Origin: JAGZHZ01 sp965150505
GTDB lineage: Bacteria; Bacillota; Clostridia; Lachnospirales; Lachnospiraceae
Length of the DNA: 14,314 nt
Direction of reading: 5' to 3'
Assembly (NCBI GenBank): GCA_965150505.1
Contig: CBCTVZ010000054.1
Coordinates: forward strand, 1-14,314
In this document: one piece after another, positions 13,655 to 14,314 of the stretch
How the letters are laid out: each line of letters starts with the position of its first letter
How positions within the stretch are numbered: the stretch's first letter is position 1
Position numbers and translations under genes: made by a program
The notes under the pieces: model-generated
Database searches by the model: none
The model's input: only the letters and a program-made list of their open reading frames with translations
What the model was told of the DNA's origin: nothing

Positions 13655-14314
13655 TATTGCAAGTGGAAGCAGCGGAAATTGTATTTATGCCGGAACAGAA
13701 GAGGGAAATATTTTAGTTGATGTCGGAATCAGCGGCAGGAAAGTGGAAGCAGGGCTGAATCAAATTGGGCTTACAACAAAGGATGTGGATGGAATTTTAT
13801 TGACGCATGAACATTCGGATCATATAAAAGGGCTTGGCGTGATCGCAAGAAAATATGGAATCCCGATCTATGCCACAAGGGGAACATTAAAAAGTGTACA
13901 GGAATGTTCCTCTCTGGGAAAGATTGATGCTTCTCTTTACAGAGAGATCCGTTCGGATGAACGATTTTCTATAAAGGATCTTGAAATTTTGCCATTTTCG
14001 ATTTCGCATGATGCGGCAGAACCGGTGGCTTATCGAATTGAACACGGAAAAAAGGCAGTTGGAGTAGTGACTGATCTTGGAGTGTACAATGAGGATACGA
14101 TTTTACATCTGCAAAATTTAGATGCGATTTTGCTTGAGGCAAATCATGATATCCGTATGCTTCAGGTTGGGAGTTATCCGTATTATTTAAAACAGAGAAT
14201 TTTAGGGAAAAAAGGACATCTTTCCAACGAGAATGCTGGAAGATTATTATGTGAGATTTTACATGATCGTCTAAAGACGATTTTGTTGGGACATCTAAGT
14301 AGGGAAAATAATTA
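13641..14314 (+). CDS. walJ: WalJ/YycJ-type metallo-beta-lactamase-fold hydrolase, 3' end missing
   Basis: The first 224 codons of a metallo-beta-lactamase superfamily protein, with no stop before the window ends. It begins MNFCSIASGSSGN, the N-terminus of the YycJ/WalJ (ComEC-like) group. The metal-binding HxHxDH motif is HEHSDH (56-61). Further ligand positions are in SISHDAAEP and VVTDLG, followed by EANHD and GHLSREN near the cut end. Relatives are about 260 residues, so only the tail is missing. In other Firmicutes this protein is linked to the WalRK cell wall regulators and has been described as a 5'-3' exonuclease-like enzyme. The ATG lies inside coaE (14-nt overlap), so translation is coupled. 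Exact function here is inferred from the family, and the gene name from YycJ similarity. Confidence 0.87.
   Translation, partial: MNFCSIASGSSGNCIYAGTEEGNILVDVGISGRKVEAGLNQIGLTTKDVDGILLTHEHSDHIKGLGVIARKYGIPIYATRGTLKSVQECSSLGKIDASLYREIRSDERFSIKDLEILPFSISHDAAEPVAYRIEHGKKAVGVVTDLGVYNEDTILHLQNLDAILLEANHDIRMLQVGSYPYYLKQRILGKKGHLSNENAGRLLCEILHDRLKTILLGHLSRENN

Noticed and set aside
1..14314. CRISPR array, tRNA, rRNA, transposase, integrase or phage genes
   Set aside because: I looked for repeat-spacer patterns, cloverleaf-like segments and mobile-element proteins and saw none.

Overview
This 14.3 kb window is AT-rich Gram-positive chromosomal DNA. It is most likely from a Clostridia genome of the family Lachnospiraceae. 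The grounds are the codon bias towards AGA, GGA and TTA/TTT, the strong AGGAG-type ribosome binding sites, the gene order polA-coaE-metallo-beta-lactamase, an MnmM/YtqB-type methyltransferase, and a galactokinase with the GNHTDH motif variant that I associate with clostridia from memory. Genus and species cannot be decided from the sequence. I see no phage, transposase, CRISPR, tRNA or rRNA gene. It reads as ordinary chromosome with one accessory-looking signalling and transport module.

Left part (1-4343): the tail of a probable sodium:neurotransmitter-symporter family transporter, then a complete MATE efflux protein. A convergent AraC-family regulator overlaps the MATE 3' end by 59 bp. The regulator diverges from a galactokinase gene across a 113 bp promoter region and is the obvious candidate regulator of galK. 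galK stands alone, with no galT or galE beside it, and ends in a good terminator. A second strong terminator lies about 100 bases further on.

Middle part (4344-9097): an OmpR-type response regulator and a sensor histidine kinase with overlapping reading frames, then a three-gene ABC-2 type transporter: an ATPase, a 412-residue permease with a large external domain, and a 214-residue all-membrane permease. The transporter genes are tightly packed (4 nt gap, then 17 nt overlap). They have their own upstream region, which carries an 11-bp-period direct repeat where a -35 box would be. This resembles the way NisR/SpaR-like regulators drive lantibiotic or cell-envelope stress transporters. The simplest reading is a sense-and-pump module whose ligand and substrate are unknown.

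Right part (9086-14314): a convergent mnmM-like tRNA-modifying methyltransferase shares its last 12 bp, a perfect palindrome, with the end of the small permease. Divergent from it is a rightward housekeeping run: a small zinc-finger anti-sigma-like membrane protein with no sigma factor beside it, DNA polymerase I (polA) with a degenerate proofreading domain, dephospho-CoA kinase (coaE), and a WalJ/YycJ-type metallo-beta-lactamase-fold nuclease cut by the window edge. The polA-coaE-walJ genes are spaced or overlapped as one operon.
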